Origin: Bigelowiella natans CCMP2755
Taxonomy: Eukaryota > Cercozoa > Chlorarachniophyceae
Direction: 5' to 3'
DNA length: 21,535 nt
Assembly (NCBI GenBank): GCA_000320545.1
Contig: ADNK01001515.1
Coordinates: 1-21,535, forward strand
How positions within the stretch are numbered: position 1 is the stretch's first letter; each line of letters opens with the position of its first letter. A model generated the notes under the pieces. The model worked only from the letters and a program-made list of their open reading frames with translations. It was not told where the DNA came from and made no database searches. Shown here one piece after another: positions 9,567 through 19,339 of the stretch. The position numbers and the translations under genes are program-made.

Positions 9567-10885
9567 CCAAGAGGGAATTGAGATAGAGCTGTAGTTTATT
9601 TGTATTACGATGAGATTTTGGTCGCTAATTTGATCGAGAACGGAATCAGGCTGCTCGGAGATCCCACCACGTTTATGCATGTAGAGTAAGAACGCAATCA
9701 CCCTATTAAATTATCAGTAGATTCAATCCCCAGAAGTATCACTAAGCAGCCCTTGGCCATTTCATTGTATATTTTTGGTGATAATCAGTACTTGATTCCA
9801 AAATACTCATGATACAGATCTTATTATTGAGCAAACAAGGTACTGCTGCCTACCTTATGGCAAGATGCCTTATTCTGTGCTGAGAGTGATCCAGATTTGG
9901 TTGACAGTCTGGCCAACTTCACGATGGTGATGTGGGAAGGCATGTAGCAATCAACCACATGCGCGAAGTACTTTGACACACGTGACCTCCAATTGTTGAG
10001 CAAGATAGTTTTAATCTTCGGAGAGACTTTTTGTTCTTCCAGCATCACTGTTGCGCTAGCCTCAAATCTCTTTATAATCGACAAAGGGTCGTTCACGGCC
10101 GCCATTATCTTATTTGCTTCCTTTTTCATCTGGAAAAGTTGGACGTATCAATTTACATTAGGATAATATCACCGCCATAACCGCCACTGTCACCATCACG
10201 CCACTACCAAACGTCATAAAATTTACTTTTCAGTGCAAAAAGATGTTAAGTACAAAAATGTTACGAATTTATAAAAATTATCATTGCATGATACCGCAGC
10301 GGTGCTTTTCCCATCATGTTTACTGTCCTTACTGCTCACCTAAATCCGGAGGAGTGGCAAAAATCACCACAATATCTAAAAATCAGATCTAATAATGAAT
10401 AATGGGTCAACGTGGCTATCCCTCTTACATGACCAGATTCTCTCCTTTTTCACTCAGACACACGCTTCACAGGCACACCCACGAATATCGTAGTTAAGTA
10501 CGTTATATGCGTAATTGTAATTAGTAATATACAGAGAAAATATACATATAAATGAGTAACGAAATGCGCTTCTAATATAATACCTTTCCATCATAGGCTG
10601 CTTTACAGGTGCTGCGGCAGAATTGCTCTGCAAGCAGATGGCATTCCTTCCCATTGAACCTAGCGCAAGACAACATCATCATTTATCGTCTGGAAGCACC
10701 GCAATGGTTAGCTCTGTACATACGTCATTCTCGGAAGAATTTTGAAGGCTGGTCGATTTCGTAGCCACGAGTAAACATCATGGTTGTAGAGGAGAGCGTT
10801 TGCCTACAAATGATGCAACACGAATTACAACAAGAAGAAGGTTAGCAAAGTGCGAATAGGCGGGGGAAATAATTCTATGCAGGTA

Positions 10886-10958
<73 letters not shown>

Positions 10959-11230
10959 TTGGGGGGGGGGGGGGAACAAAGTAATCATACACAAAATTTC
11001 ACACACTTGCGCAGGGTCTACAAAAAATAAAGCATCTCACCTGCTGCTGGATAATGAACTTGTCTATGTAAGTGGGGTGAGATTCCTGCGGCGGTTCCTT
11101 AAACATCTTCGCCCAGTAGCTATCGGCTCGCCAATCCATCGCAGATGGTGACAATGTGTCCACCATGCGTTCCAGAGTCTAAATTGCATATTCGTTCCAA
11201 CAGCATACGAATAAATGTATAAATATTTGC

Positions 11231-11268
<38 letters not shown>

Positions 11269-12768
11269 CTTACATTTTTTTCTTTGAATGTTTCGAAATT
11301 TGAAAATTTCTACGACACGACTAGCATTCACCATAAAGATTACTCTAATAGTTAACCTCTGTACTAATACCGGCATGAAATTGACTTCGCTAACCCACTC
11401 CCCCATGTTATTTCGCCCTTTAAGGACGAAGATCATGTCTTGGAAACAGTCGATCAAAGGGGGGATAAACTTTCTGCGCACGCCAATCACACCTGTTGAT
11501 TCGTTGATTCATCCATTACTTTCCAACATCGAGGTAATGGAAAGTTGAATATTAGTGCTATTGCCATTATAACATACCAATTTCCCTGTGGGGTGTGTAG
11601 ATGTGTAGTCTGAAGCAGTGATACATGCTTTCGTCCCCTGTAATGTTAATTTTCTTCCGATACACTCCGCGCTCTGGTATGAAGATCCTACAGTTTTATC
11701 AGGAAATAGGATACATATGTTAGCTTCCATTCTTTGCTTGTGGATATATTTAATTGACTGCTTACTTATCACTAGAAATTCCTCCTTTGGAGCCTTCTTC
11801 CTGACGGACTTCATCCTGTGCCATCGCCCTGATGAGGAAAAGTATAGGAAATGTTCAATCTTTTATAGTCATTCATAAAATTCTATCCCACAATGTAGGA
11901 ATAGCAGCAACAGCAGCAATAGCAGTAGCAGTTTAACTACCAGGCAACGCTCTCAACCCAGAGATGAAAATTCAAGTTTGAGTCCTGGTAGCAAATACGA
12001 TCATTAAATACCAAGTTATTCTATCGCCAATTCACAATAGAAAATATCTCACTCAAAGATAACTTGTAATGTGTTTCAGTTTGATCAAAACATGCAATTA
12101 AATTCCAATCTACAACTGTCGAAATTCTTAATATTACGGGCATAGAGGAGCGGATTGGTTTCTCGGGCATGACACGGACCAAAAGATGCTTGCGCTGAGG
12201 GAAAAGTTCATATGTTAATGAGTCATCCTCGATGATACATGCATAATTGGGTACTTTTTCAACAGAGAGCACGCCACCAGCAGCGTCGCTAGCAGGGAAT
12301 GTGTATGTTGATGAGTGCCGGTTGTACAAATTTGCCTGAGGTAAATAGAACGAAATTCTCTTTTTAGTATCGTACCTTATAATATCACATTCAGAGATTT
12401 AGTGTGAAAATCTACACTCTAACCATAGAAGTATCTTCCATTCGTTTTGGTCCGAGAAATAAGTAGCCGCATCTGTAGAACGGTTTCATATTTTCCTGTG
12501 ATAAAGAAACAGTATTCTCTTAGACTCAACAGTTGTCATTTCTGAAACATCGTGGATGGCATGAATAGCATTAACATGATCCCCATTGATGGCTCAGCGA
12601 AATCGACTTGTCGTCTTATACATTCAAAGTTTAAATTCAACGTGTGATTTCTTAGCGAGTATGATACCTTAAGTTCAGCTGGAATGGTGTTGAACATCAT
12701 GATTGCTGGGTGTCTGAACTCAGGCCAACCCTTAAAAACATTTTTATCACATATTAGTCAAACGCACA

Positions 12769-12811
<43 letters not shown>

Positions 12812-14615
12812 GCAGGTAACTATCCTCGATCAGTCTAAAAGATCTGAGTCTGATGGTGACGCATTTGAATAAACACTCTTGCGAATAGATTCTAGTGAAC
12901 AAATCGAGCATCTAAAGAAGGGACTCTATTTTCAATTTGAGTATGTTTAATATTACATCTGGGATTTTCGTGGGGAACGGTTTCGGTTGAAGAAACTTTA
13001 GCCTGAAGGTTAATTGTGTGTGAGAGAGGGCGAGATGTCGTGCTTCAGTTTCTTTCAATTGCGGAACAACATTCTTGTTCATTATTTCAGAAAAGGAATC
13101 TCTGAAGTATATAATAAGAAAGTTAGCTACTCGCTGCCGAAGCTGATCATAGCTGTATCATGTGAAATCTGCAGATCTTCGATTATCTGGAAGAAAAATT
13201 GACAATGAGAAGAATATCATATAATAGCCCAGAAAGGAGAGATAAACATTCGTACTGCGTGTGATGGATAAAGCACCTTTTTGCGATGGCAGCTACTCAA
13301 CGCAATGAACGTGGGGATTGAAGGATTGCATTTGTCGGCGGTGTACTTTATAAAAGGAAAACTAGTTAGAACCGTTTAGTATGACGTCTTCTACGAAATA
13401 CTACTACTATTCTTACTACTACTGCTACTACCCGATCAAAGGAAATTCCGAAACGATCAGCCAGAGTACTCGAAGTACTCACACTCAAAATGTCAGTCAA
13501 ACGGAATGAGCATATGTATCCTGCGAATAAGTTAAAGATTAATTTTCTCCATATAATACCAACTGGCTGTCTGTATTACCTGGGATGGCGCCGTCCGTTT
13601 GGACTTCATCATCGAAGTTGTCCTCTTGTATCTATAAGAAACATGATGATATTCAATTCGAACCAATGCGAGGAAGACTTAGGCGCTAATTCTGAATGAC
13701 TACCTCGCCAAGTTTGGCGGTTTCTTCTTCTTTGAAGTCAGTGCTCTTAAGCTTCGCTTCCTCCTCCCTCTTCTTCGTCTCCTTCAAAGTCGCGATCTAA
13801 AAAGTTAATTATAATTTCATTCACTTCCAAACTTTGAGTAAATTGGTTCAAGAAATTGGGTTTTGATTTGAAAAATAAAAAGAAATCAAAGTCATCGCGC
13901 CATCTTCCACCTCCTCGGAATAGCTCTGGTCTTTAATCCGACGAATATCGAGGAAAAACACGTGAGTTTTGGAGCAAACCTGTACGAGGGATACGTACGT
14001 AAGGAGATACCAGCTTCTATTTCATATTTGCAAATACCATATAGCATTCGCAGACACCAGGCTTCCACTTGACTTTGCCATGGGTGTCTAGATCTGGAAC
14101 CTCCTGGTTCTCGTCGTCGTCCTCTCCGCTCTAGTTGAGATGCAACCAATTAGATACGATACAGTGTGTGAAACAAAGACCAAATCGATCCAACTTTTGG
14201 TATTGGAAAATGCTAAAAACCTGCATCTTGATAGTATAGTCTTCTAAGATTTTTCCGGCCTGGTCAGTTCATACAAAAACTCATTATATTTGTCAAACTC
14301 ACGCAAATCATGTGCTTGGACCTGCTGAATTGACTTCGTTCTACTGTGATAATCCGCTCCTACATCGTTCTGGTTGATGAAAAGAACCTAAAGAAATAAA
14401 ATTTGGAATTAGCTTCGATCGGCATGGGCTGGATTTCAGAGGCAGTAAATTCATTCTATGTGGCAAACCATTCAGAAAGTCTCAATTGTTCAACGTACGC
14501 TTACGGCAGCAAGCACTACTATGCGAAAGCAGAATCGTACCTTGTGGAAGACATTTAGGTCCTGAATGCCCGTGAGTTTGGATAAGGCCTTCAGGGCAAT
14601 GATCCTCGACACCAT
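6889..14615 (-). CDS. Unrecognised ~1,130-aa ARM/HEAT-like helical-repeat protein, 34 exons
   Basis: I do not recognise this protein. Exons (minus order): 14541-14615, 14303-14387, 14221-14243, 14038-14130, 13911-13979, 13704-13796, 13580-13631, 13483-13520, 13277-13345, 13131-13186, 12957-13101, 12668-12730, 12424-12495, 12117-12335, 11941-11984, 11766-11828, 11578-11687, 11344-11492, 11041-11178, 10724-10803, 10584-10659, 9854-10129, 9609-9751, 9259-9354, 9071-9157, 8894-8974, 8684-8764, 8388-8534, 8074-8211, 7652-7849, 7435-7542, 7294-7356, 7066-7136, 6889-6979. All phases agree except for one missing base in 9609-9751. The ATG is the first after an in-frame stop. Residues ~62-240 look PH-like (CECYMVCSKTHVFFLDIRR, CSFRLTDILS), interrupted by an acidic Glu/Lys-rich insert (~116-165). 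Residues ~267-506 look beta-rich. From ~507 the protein is helical with ARM/HEAT-like pairs (LVQAAVTFLETVISKS, AVARLIMHICTQNYLI, ALNVLIVLKHMVKLV). It ends in an acidic tail, DDIDDEDDSQ. No signal peptide or clear membrane segment is seen; it is probably a cytosolic or peripheral scaffold (inference). Confidence 0.78.
7960..7995 (-). repeat. (CA)n on plus strand, (TG)n in transcript
   Basis: About 18 CA units lie in the 7850-8073 intron of the minus-strand ARM-like gene, so its pre-mRNA carries (UG)n. Confidence 0.95.
8606..8668 (-). repeat. Imperfect TTC/TTA tract, GAA/AAT-rich in transcript
   Basis: Repeated TTCTTC and TTATTA units lie on the plus strand inside the 8535-8683 intron, so the transcript is purine-rich (GAAGAA, AATAAT). 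This is the opposite polarity to the dinucleotide tracts in the same gene. Confidence 0.85.
9505..9566 (-). repeat. Compound (AT)n(AG)n microsatellite
   Basis: About 18 AT units are followed by 13 AG units on the plus strand, within the 9355-9608 intron. In the transcript of the minus-strand gene this reads (CU)n then (AU)n. Confidence 0.95.
10888..10974 (-). repeat. Compound (CA)n(GA)n(G)n tract
   Basis: About 14 CA units, 17 GA units and then a G-rich run broken once by TT lie inside the 10804-11040 intron. The transcript reads C-run, (CU)n, (UG)n. The G run may be inflated or truncated by sequencing. Confidence 0.95.
11231..11267. repeat. (AT)n microsatellite in intron
   Basis: A run of TA/AT units lies in the 11179-11343 intron of the ARM-like gene. 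It is self-complementary and therefore carries no strand information. Confidence 0.95.
12772..12808 (-). repeat. (CA)n on plus strand, (TG)n in transcript
   Basis: About 18 CA units lie inside the 12731-12956 intron of the ARM-like gene; the pre-mRNA carries (UG)n. Confidence 0.95.
13102..13130 (-). other. Predicted 29-nt intron
   Basis: On the minus strand this stretch starts GTAGCTAAC and ends TATACTTCAG. Without removal the frame meets TAG immediately. With removal, the phase-2 exon before it joins a 48-codon open exon (SFSEIMNKNVVPQLKETEAR). CTAAC resembles a branch site but lies only a few bases from the donor, which is unusual for a spliceosomal intron. Confidence 0.6.
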
Positions 14616-15425
14616 TGAGGTTAGTACTCCCGAGGATATGGGATGGATCCGTCAAATGGAGGGGCGATGATTCTCGCTCGTTTCAGACAACGCGATTGTC
14701 TAGATAATATTATGGCTACATGCTTTAAACGCAGGAGGAAAAATGGAAAAATATCCTTATTAACATGACGCATTGTAAAAAAAGCAGATTCCTGATTTTA
14801 GTTCCAAAGAGAAATGTGACTGATTCTCCAAAGCTCTCAAAAATAAGATATTTTCTGCGACAAAGAGAACTTAAGGACAGCGAATCACACGTAGTTAGAT
14901 ATTTGAGACCTTTCATGGGAACGAAATTCTGGCGAAAACACATGGAATTCTTATAAGAATTCTAAAACAGAGTGGGATTACTAATATTAGAAGAGTGTGT
15001 TCGCGATCAATTTGCTTGGCCGTTTGGCCAATGTAGCACAAAATTCGTACAAATTGTGGCTGGTTCTGATCGAAATTCGCATCATCATACTCGTATTTAT
15101 CTGAATCGTAACTCTGAAACTCAGGTCCTCTTTGAGCTCAGTATCTACCTATGAATTAAGAAATAGGGCCTAATCACGACAAATTCGACTCGCACTTGGC
15201 TTTCTTATGCAGAATTGCGGACAACAAACAAATCGATCCGCCTTCTTGATGCTTATACGACAGCGTTGGTAACGCAGGTGCTCATGCAATGTTCAGAAAA
15301 TGGAAAACCGCATGCATTTTGCTCCTTCTGGGTTAATACCGGCACTTACAGGACGGTGCCTCAAGCCTGCGTCCACATCGAACCTGTGAGGTGGTGGTTG
15401 GAGCCCTTGACACCTAGAGTAAAAT
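14616..15425. promoter_or_regulatory. Divergent intergenic region with 18-bp palindrome
   Basis: This spacer separates the minus-strand ARM-like gene (start 14615) from the plus-strand rolling-stone-like gene (start 15426) and must hold both promoters and 5' UTRs. Open frames at 14765-14956 and 14972-15154 (+) have no recognisable domain and no splice path into the downstream gene, so I do not call them genes. No clear TATA motif is placed. The one striking element is the palindrome at 14945-14962. Confidence 0.6.
14945..14962. repeat. Perfect 18-bp palindrome
   Basis: GAATTCTTATAAGAATTC is identical to its own reverse complement over all 18 bases, with no spacer. It lies in the shared promoter region of two divergent genes, a typical setting for a homodimeric regulator site; that role is an inference. 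Confidence 0.9.
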
Positions 15426-17293
15426 ATGTCCTGCTTCAACAAGCCACCACCGCTCCAAGTAATTTGCACCATCCTATGGAGGGATATAAAGAGCGAGTTG
15501 AAACGTGATAAGTTCGCGATGACGATGACTCAATACGAGGTGAGAAAATTTAACAAGGAGTTGGCCAATCATACAGATTTTTCTTTGCATAGCTGGATTT
15601 GTTCGGAAGATCTGTGTATCGATGGGTGTCGCCTACACTTTGGGCACTTTGGAGAACCTTCGCTGCGCTAGCTTCACTCGGAGTATGAATTTATTCTAAA
15701 TTCTCTACTGTCTCTGGATAACCTGTAGTCGTTCAGATCATGGTGGCAAGCATCACTACCGATATTCTAATTGGAATTGGCCCATGGCAAGAAAACCTTT
15801 TCAACATGAAATTAAATTTCAACACATAAATACGTATTACTAAATTAAGATATCTGAATGACTGAATAATGTCACTAGGTGGCCGATTTATTTGACGACA
15901 TGGTCGATCACTATCGAGGTAGTACAACCCCTAACAATACTTGTTCGTTTCAAATGAACTACGTGTTATACAGACGGTATACTTCATTTTGGCTGCATCT
16001 GTGTCTTGGAAATATGGATTCAATGAAACTACCACCACACAAAAGGATAAAGATTCGAAAGTCCAGGTGCAAAAGCATCTGCTACGCTTACGTTGTATGA
16101 TAGTCATTGTATCTTTTCCCTCCTAGTTGAAGCCATCGAATCTCATATGGTGGACATGGCTGCTTCAAAATTTAATTTATGGGTGTCAATATTCCAGAGT
16201 ATACGACAACATTAGAGGCACTTACGATTTTTTTCCAGGCTCTCTATCGGTGTTGCGGTTATTTATTGGTTTGGAGTCGGAGTAAAATAATCTTAGAACA
16301 TTCGATGACAAAAGAAACCTTAAGTTCACATCATCTCGTGATATCTTACCAGGGCTTCAATGTCGTCAGCTTCTTGTTACACGGTGTAAATGCGATTTTG
16401 ACAGTTATCGACGTCGGAGTGTCTGCATCTCCATATAGGTTTCCCCCCTCGCACATAACAGCTTTTGATATATCTGAGTTTGAACACATATGTGTGTGTG
16501 TAAATGTCCCTCAGACTCGCTCATGTGTACCAGCCTTTGATTTTAGCTCTAGTGTATTCAATATGGACCATTATCCATGCTTACGCAAGGATCGACAACG
16601 GCCATTTGGTTGATAGCATCAACAAAAGTGTACCGTGAATGCCGTAATTTGATTTCCCCCTTCCATACCAACAATATACACTACGGTGCATCTTTCCCCT
16701 TTGACACAGGATGGAATTTACATTTACGAGTTTCTGGATTATGATCGAGATCCAAGGGCATGGGCCCTATTGTTCATTACATTCCCCGTTACGGTTTGAA
16801 TACAGAATTTGCTATGCATTGGATTTTAATGATTATTTGTCAATCCCAGGTTCCCGGGCTTTATATTATCTCTTGGTTAATTAACTGGGTTGTCGATGCT
16901 CATGGTAGAGCCACAATTCTCCCACCTCTCTCTCCAATTTGCTTCATTGTGCGTTGGTTTTGGTCAGGAGTATGGTCCAGCTGGGATTCAAATACGAGAA
17001 GAGGAATTGTCAAAGGTTTGCATGTCTGGATTTGTTGCGTGCTTTTCTTCGATCTTTCCATCAAAACAGTTTTTCTAATCTCGATTCCACTGCTTTCAGC
17101 TATTACAGAAACTAAAATGAGTATGAAGGAAGGGAAGGAAATACAGGAAGACGAGGTTGAGATCAAAGCTGATCCATCAAGCCCTGCAAACATCGGAGGT
17201 AAGGATATCGAAAAACAGGAAATTTCCCATCAAATGATATCCAATAAAAGCATGGAACAGAGAAGCACCACCGCAAATTTAGATGAAAACTGA
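15426..17293 (+). CDS. Rolling-stone-like multi-pass membrane protein, 383 aa
   Basis: Thirteen exons: 15426-15539, 15577-15682, 15737-15833, 15879-15918, 15974-16066, 16127-16182, 16239-16281, 16353-16491, 16547-16629, 16710-16793, 16850-16904, 16968-17015, 17100-17293; all phases agree. The ATG follows an in-frame TAA by one codon. About six hydrophobic segments are seen (residues ~39-62, 106-132, 155-182, 185-210, 230-246, 270-300), then a charged Lys/Glu-rich cytosolic-type tail (~320-383). The order of motifs matches the rolling stone family: an N-terminal W-x-D-x-K-x-E-L segment, WPIYLTTWSITIE (Drosophila WFIYLTDWGFT), VAVIYW, FLLHGVNAILTVID (THALNSITMVVD), YSIWTII, and IYEFLDYDR (VYPILDYNR). 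Known members are membrane proteins linked to myoblast fusion in insects; the role in protists is unknown. The loop after the first segment (~74-105) is unusually long and His/Lys-rich. AIG1/FAR-17a-type proteins are a less likely alternative. Confidence 0.78.
15540..15576 (+). other. Predicted 37-nt intron
   Basis: The stretch begins GTGAGAAAATTTAAC and ends CCAATCATACAG, joining two phase-0 exon ends. Removal brings the N-terminal helix directly before the first hydrophobic segment of the membrane protein. Confidence 0.65.
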
Positions 17294-18312
17294 CAGCTAT
17301 CTGGATAAATAACACCATAAGTTTACAAGGTTACCCTACCTGAAAGTGGTTTTCACAGCGCTCAATTTTGAGAGAAACAAATCAGCAATTTTTGATTAAC
17401 ACTTTGCATCTTTGCCGGCCCTTACAATCATATTACAAATCTACTACATCATAATTATGGAATACCTACTATATCAATGCATGCCTTGATCATTTGAAGC
17501 TGAGCTGGCGTAGTGGTATCCATCGAAAATACAAACGGTGAAGCGCATTTCATCATTCAGATGCATGTTTGCCTGCTGTGCTCGCATAAAGAGAAATCAC
17601 AGTAATGCCTTATTTACGCATTTGAGCTGCATACGACACAATGCTGAAGACATTAGACGCACTTAGCTATAGTTAGACATAGTAAGTGCAAACTAAGGGC
17701 TCTTGCATTGCAAAGATCAGCATAACATCAGAACGGGACACGTACATGCCATTGCGCAAAAACGAACCGATTCGTGCATTTCTCGGCTCTCGGCATGAAT
17801 GTGAAGTGATAGACACTCATGTACTGCATCGCCTATGATCGCCAGGAATACTCTTGTCTCTGTTTTTACGCAGTTGCTGCGATGCGGCAGTATGTCAAGC
17901 TAGCTAGATATGGTACGGTACGTGCGATACTCGCAGGCGCTAAGAATTGCGACATTTTAGCTAATCAACATGGCACCAGTAGTTGATAAATACGCACACA
18001 TGTTGCTATCCATGCCCACTTTCAAGCAAGCGATGATCTTAATTTCGTAACTTTGCGAACATGAATATGTACTTATAATCGACTTTGACAACGATTTGAA
18101 ATAATGTACCGATTAACGGCCTACGCTAGTACGTATCTCGTGTCATACTAACATCGGCCTCGCGTCATGATAAAATTAAGCCCCCAGGTGGAACAATATC
18201 AGATATGTAATGAAATGACTAATAAAAACTCGGTCGATGCTGCGCTGAGCAGGAATAACTACAACGCCGATATTTCGGCAAATATTTGCTAATGTACTGT
18301 AAAATGGAAAAT
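17294..18312. other. Non-coding spacer between convergent genes
   Basis: About 1 kb lies between the stop codons of the rolling-stone-like gene (+) and the Mpv17-like gene (-). No exon-like segment is seen on either strand. It holds a hairpin-forming inverted repeat at 17659-17689 and scattered GCTAGC/GCTAG words (around 17900 and 18124). Confidence 0.7.
17659..17689. repeat. Hairpin-forming inverted repeat
   Basis: GCACTTA pairs with TAAGTGC and, after a single bulged G, CTAT pairs with ATAG, leaving an 8-base loop. It lies in the 3'-to-3' spacer, about 370 bases past the membrane-protein stop. Confidence 0.75.
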
Positions 18313-19339
18313 CTATGACTGGACCACGCCTGGGGTCCCCCCTCTCTGCTCATCCAACATCACCTCAGCGACGACGTCCTCCTCCATCTTGCCACGTGTA
18401 CTGCTAACGTAGCAAGTCCATAATGCGCTCACAAGACTCACAAACGGAACTCGGAACCACATCGGACTGAGGCCAAAGTTGATAAATTGAGCCGGAACCC
18501 ACACAGCCCAGATAGCTGGGAGATCTTCATGAGCGTTCTGAACGATCCATGAGAAGAAACGAAACGGGAAGATTCAGATTCGGAGGTAGGTGTTAATTAA
18601 GATGTCTTCTTGTTTTGTCACCTTCCTGTAGTTTGCGAATCCGTCGCGAAAAAAGTTTTGGTTTCCCTTCAACATTTCCTTTATCGAGTAGTAAATTGGA
18701 AAGTAGATAAGTGCATTGTTGATGCCATTTTCAATAAACACTTGAATTCCTAGATCTCGTAAGCCCCTGGTACAACAATATAACAGTCAGCGAAATTTGT
18801 GGAGTATCAAACTAGGTTCCGGGAGGAAACACCACCTGCGATCACGTAGCTTCTCCCCAATCGGCTTGTTGATAAACTTGGGAACATCAGGGAATAAGCG
18901 CGGAAAAGATTTCACAAAGAGAAAGTATTGCCAACAGCCACAGAAAAGGAATCCAAACGTGGTGAAGACACCCACTCGGCGCCAGTCAATCTTCTTCTGT
19001 TTCTCGACGTATCTGCATTTAGATGACAACACACACATGAGTAAGGGTAACATGCGTGTAGATTTGCTCGCAATAGCCCGAAACATCACAGGTTCTCTGC
19101 GAGCTACGTAGTCGCTCCAAGTTGTAACTTAAATCTTGACATTTGGTCATACATCGTTTGAACCCATCCTCTTTAGTAACTCCCCCATATCATCTAGCGT
19201 AGCAAATTATTTACTTTTGCACCATGAAGTCGGCTCCACCGGTTTTTATCGCTGCAGTGACAACCCCAAAAACAAAGGGATGGCGTCTGGGGATGGCGAG
19301 CACCGGATCCACAAACCGGGTGATTATAGCAAAATTCAT
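18313..19339 (-). CDS. Mpv17/PMP22-family membrane protein, 223 aa
   Basis: Four exons (minus order): 19215-19339, 18836-19012, 18622-18766, 18313-18537; phases agree. The ATG (19337-19339) has an in-frame TGA just upstream. The family consists of small four-helix integral membrane proteins of the mitochondrial inner membrane and peroxisomes, thought to form channels. Visible family marks are RRHPFVFGVVTAAIKTGGADFMVQ near residues 18-40 (the position of the usual HP..T.a...g.l...GD...Q motif), IDWRRVGVFTTFGFLFCG, INNALIYFPIYYSIKEML, and the C-terminal signature WAVWVPAQFINFGLSPMWFRV near residues 159-180. The usual GD of the first helix appears as GAD. The last ~24 residues form an acidic then Gly/Pro extension after the final helix. 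Length fits the family, which is 170-230 aa. Whether it is Mpv17, PMP22 or a Sym1-type member cannot be decided here. Confidence 0.92.

Noticed and set aside
9399-9608. Ser-Leu and Ile-Tyr repeat coding after VIAFLLY on the minus strand
   Set aside because: It is the translation of the (CT)n(AT)n microsatellite beyond a good GTAATAC donor at 9608, so intronic.
11578-11828. Alternative frame for exons 11766-11828 and 11578-11687
   Set aside because: The other frame is open and joins a different donor of the upstream exon, but it dead-ends at a stop in the following exon. Adding the small exon 11941-11984 makes the chosen frame consistent throughout.
12812-12911. Possible extra exon (frame starting MLDLFTRIYS) in the ARM-like gene
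   Set aside because: It has a good acceptor and donor, but including it breaks phase with the next exon. Skipping it joins 12957 to 12730 in phase 0.
14765-15154. Two open frames in the divergent spacer
   Set aside because: No family resemblance and no in-phase path to the downstream gene, whose ATG follows an in-frame stop.
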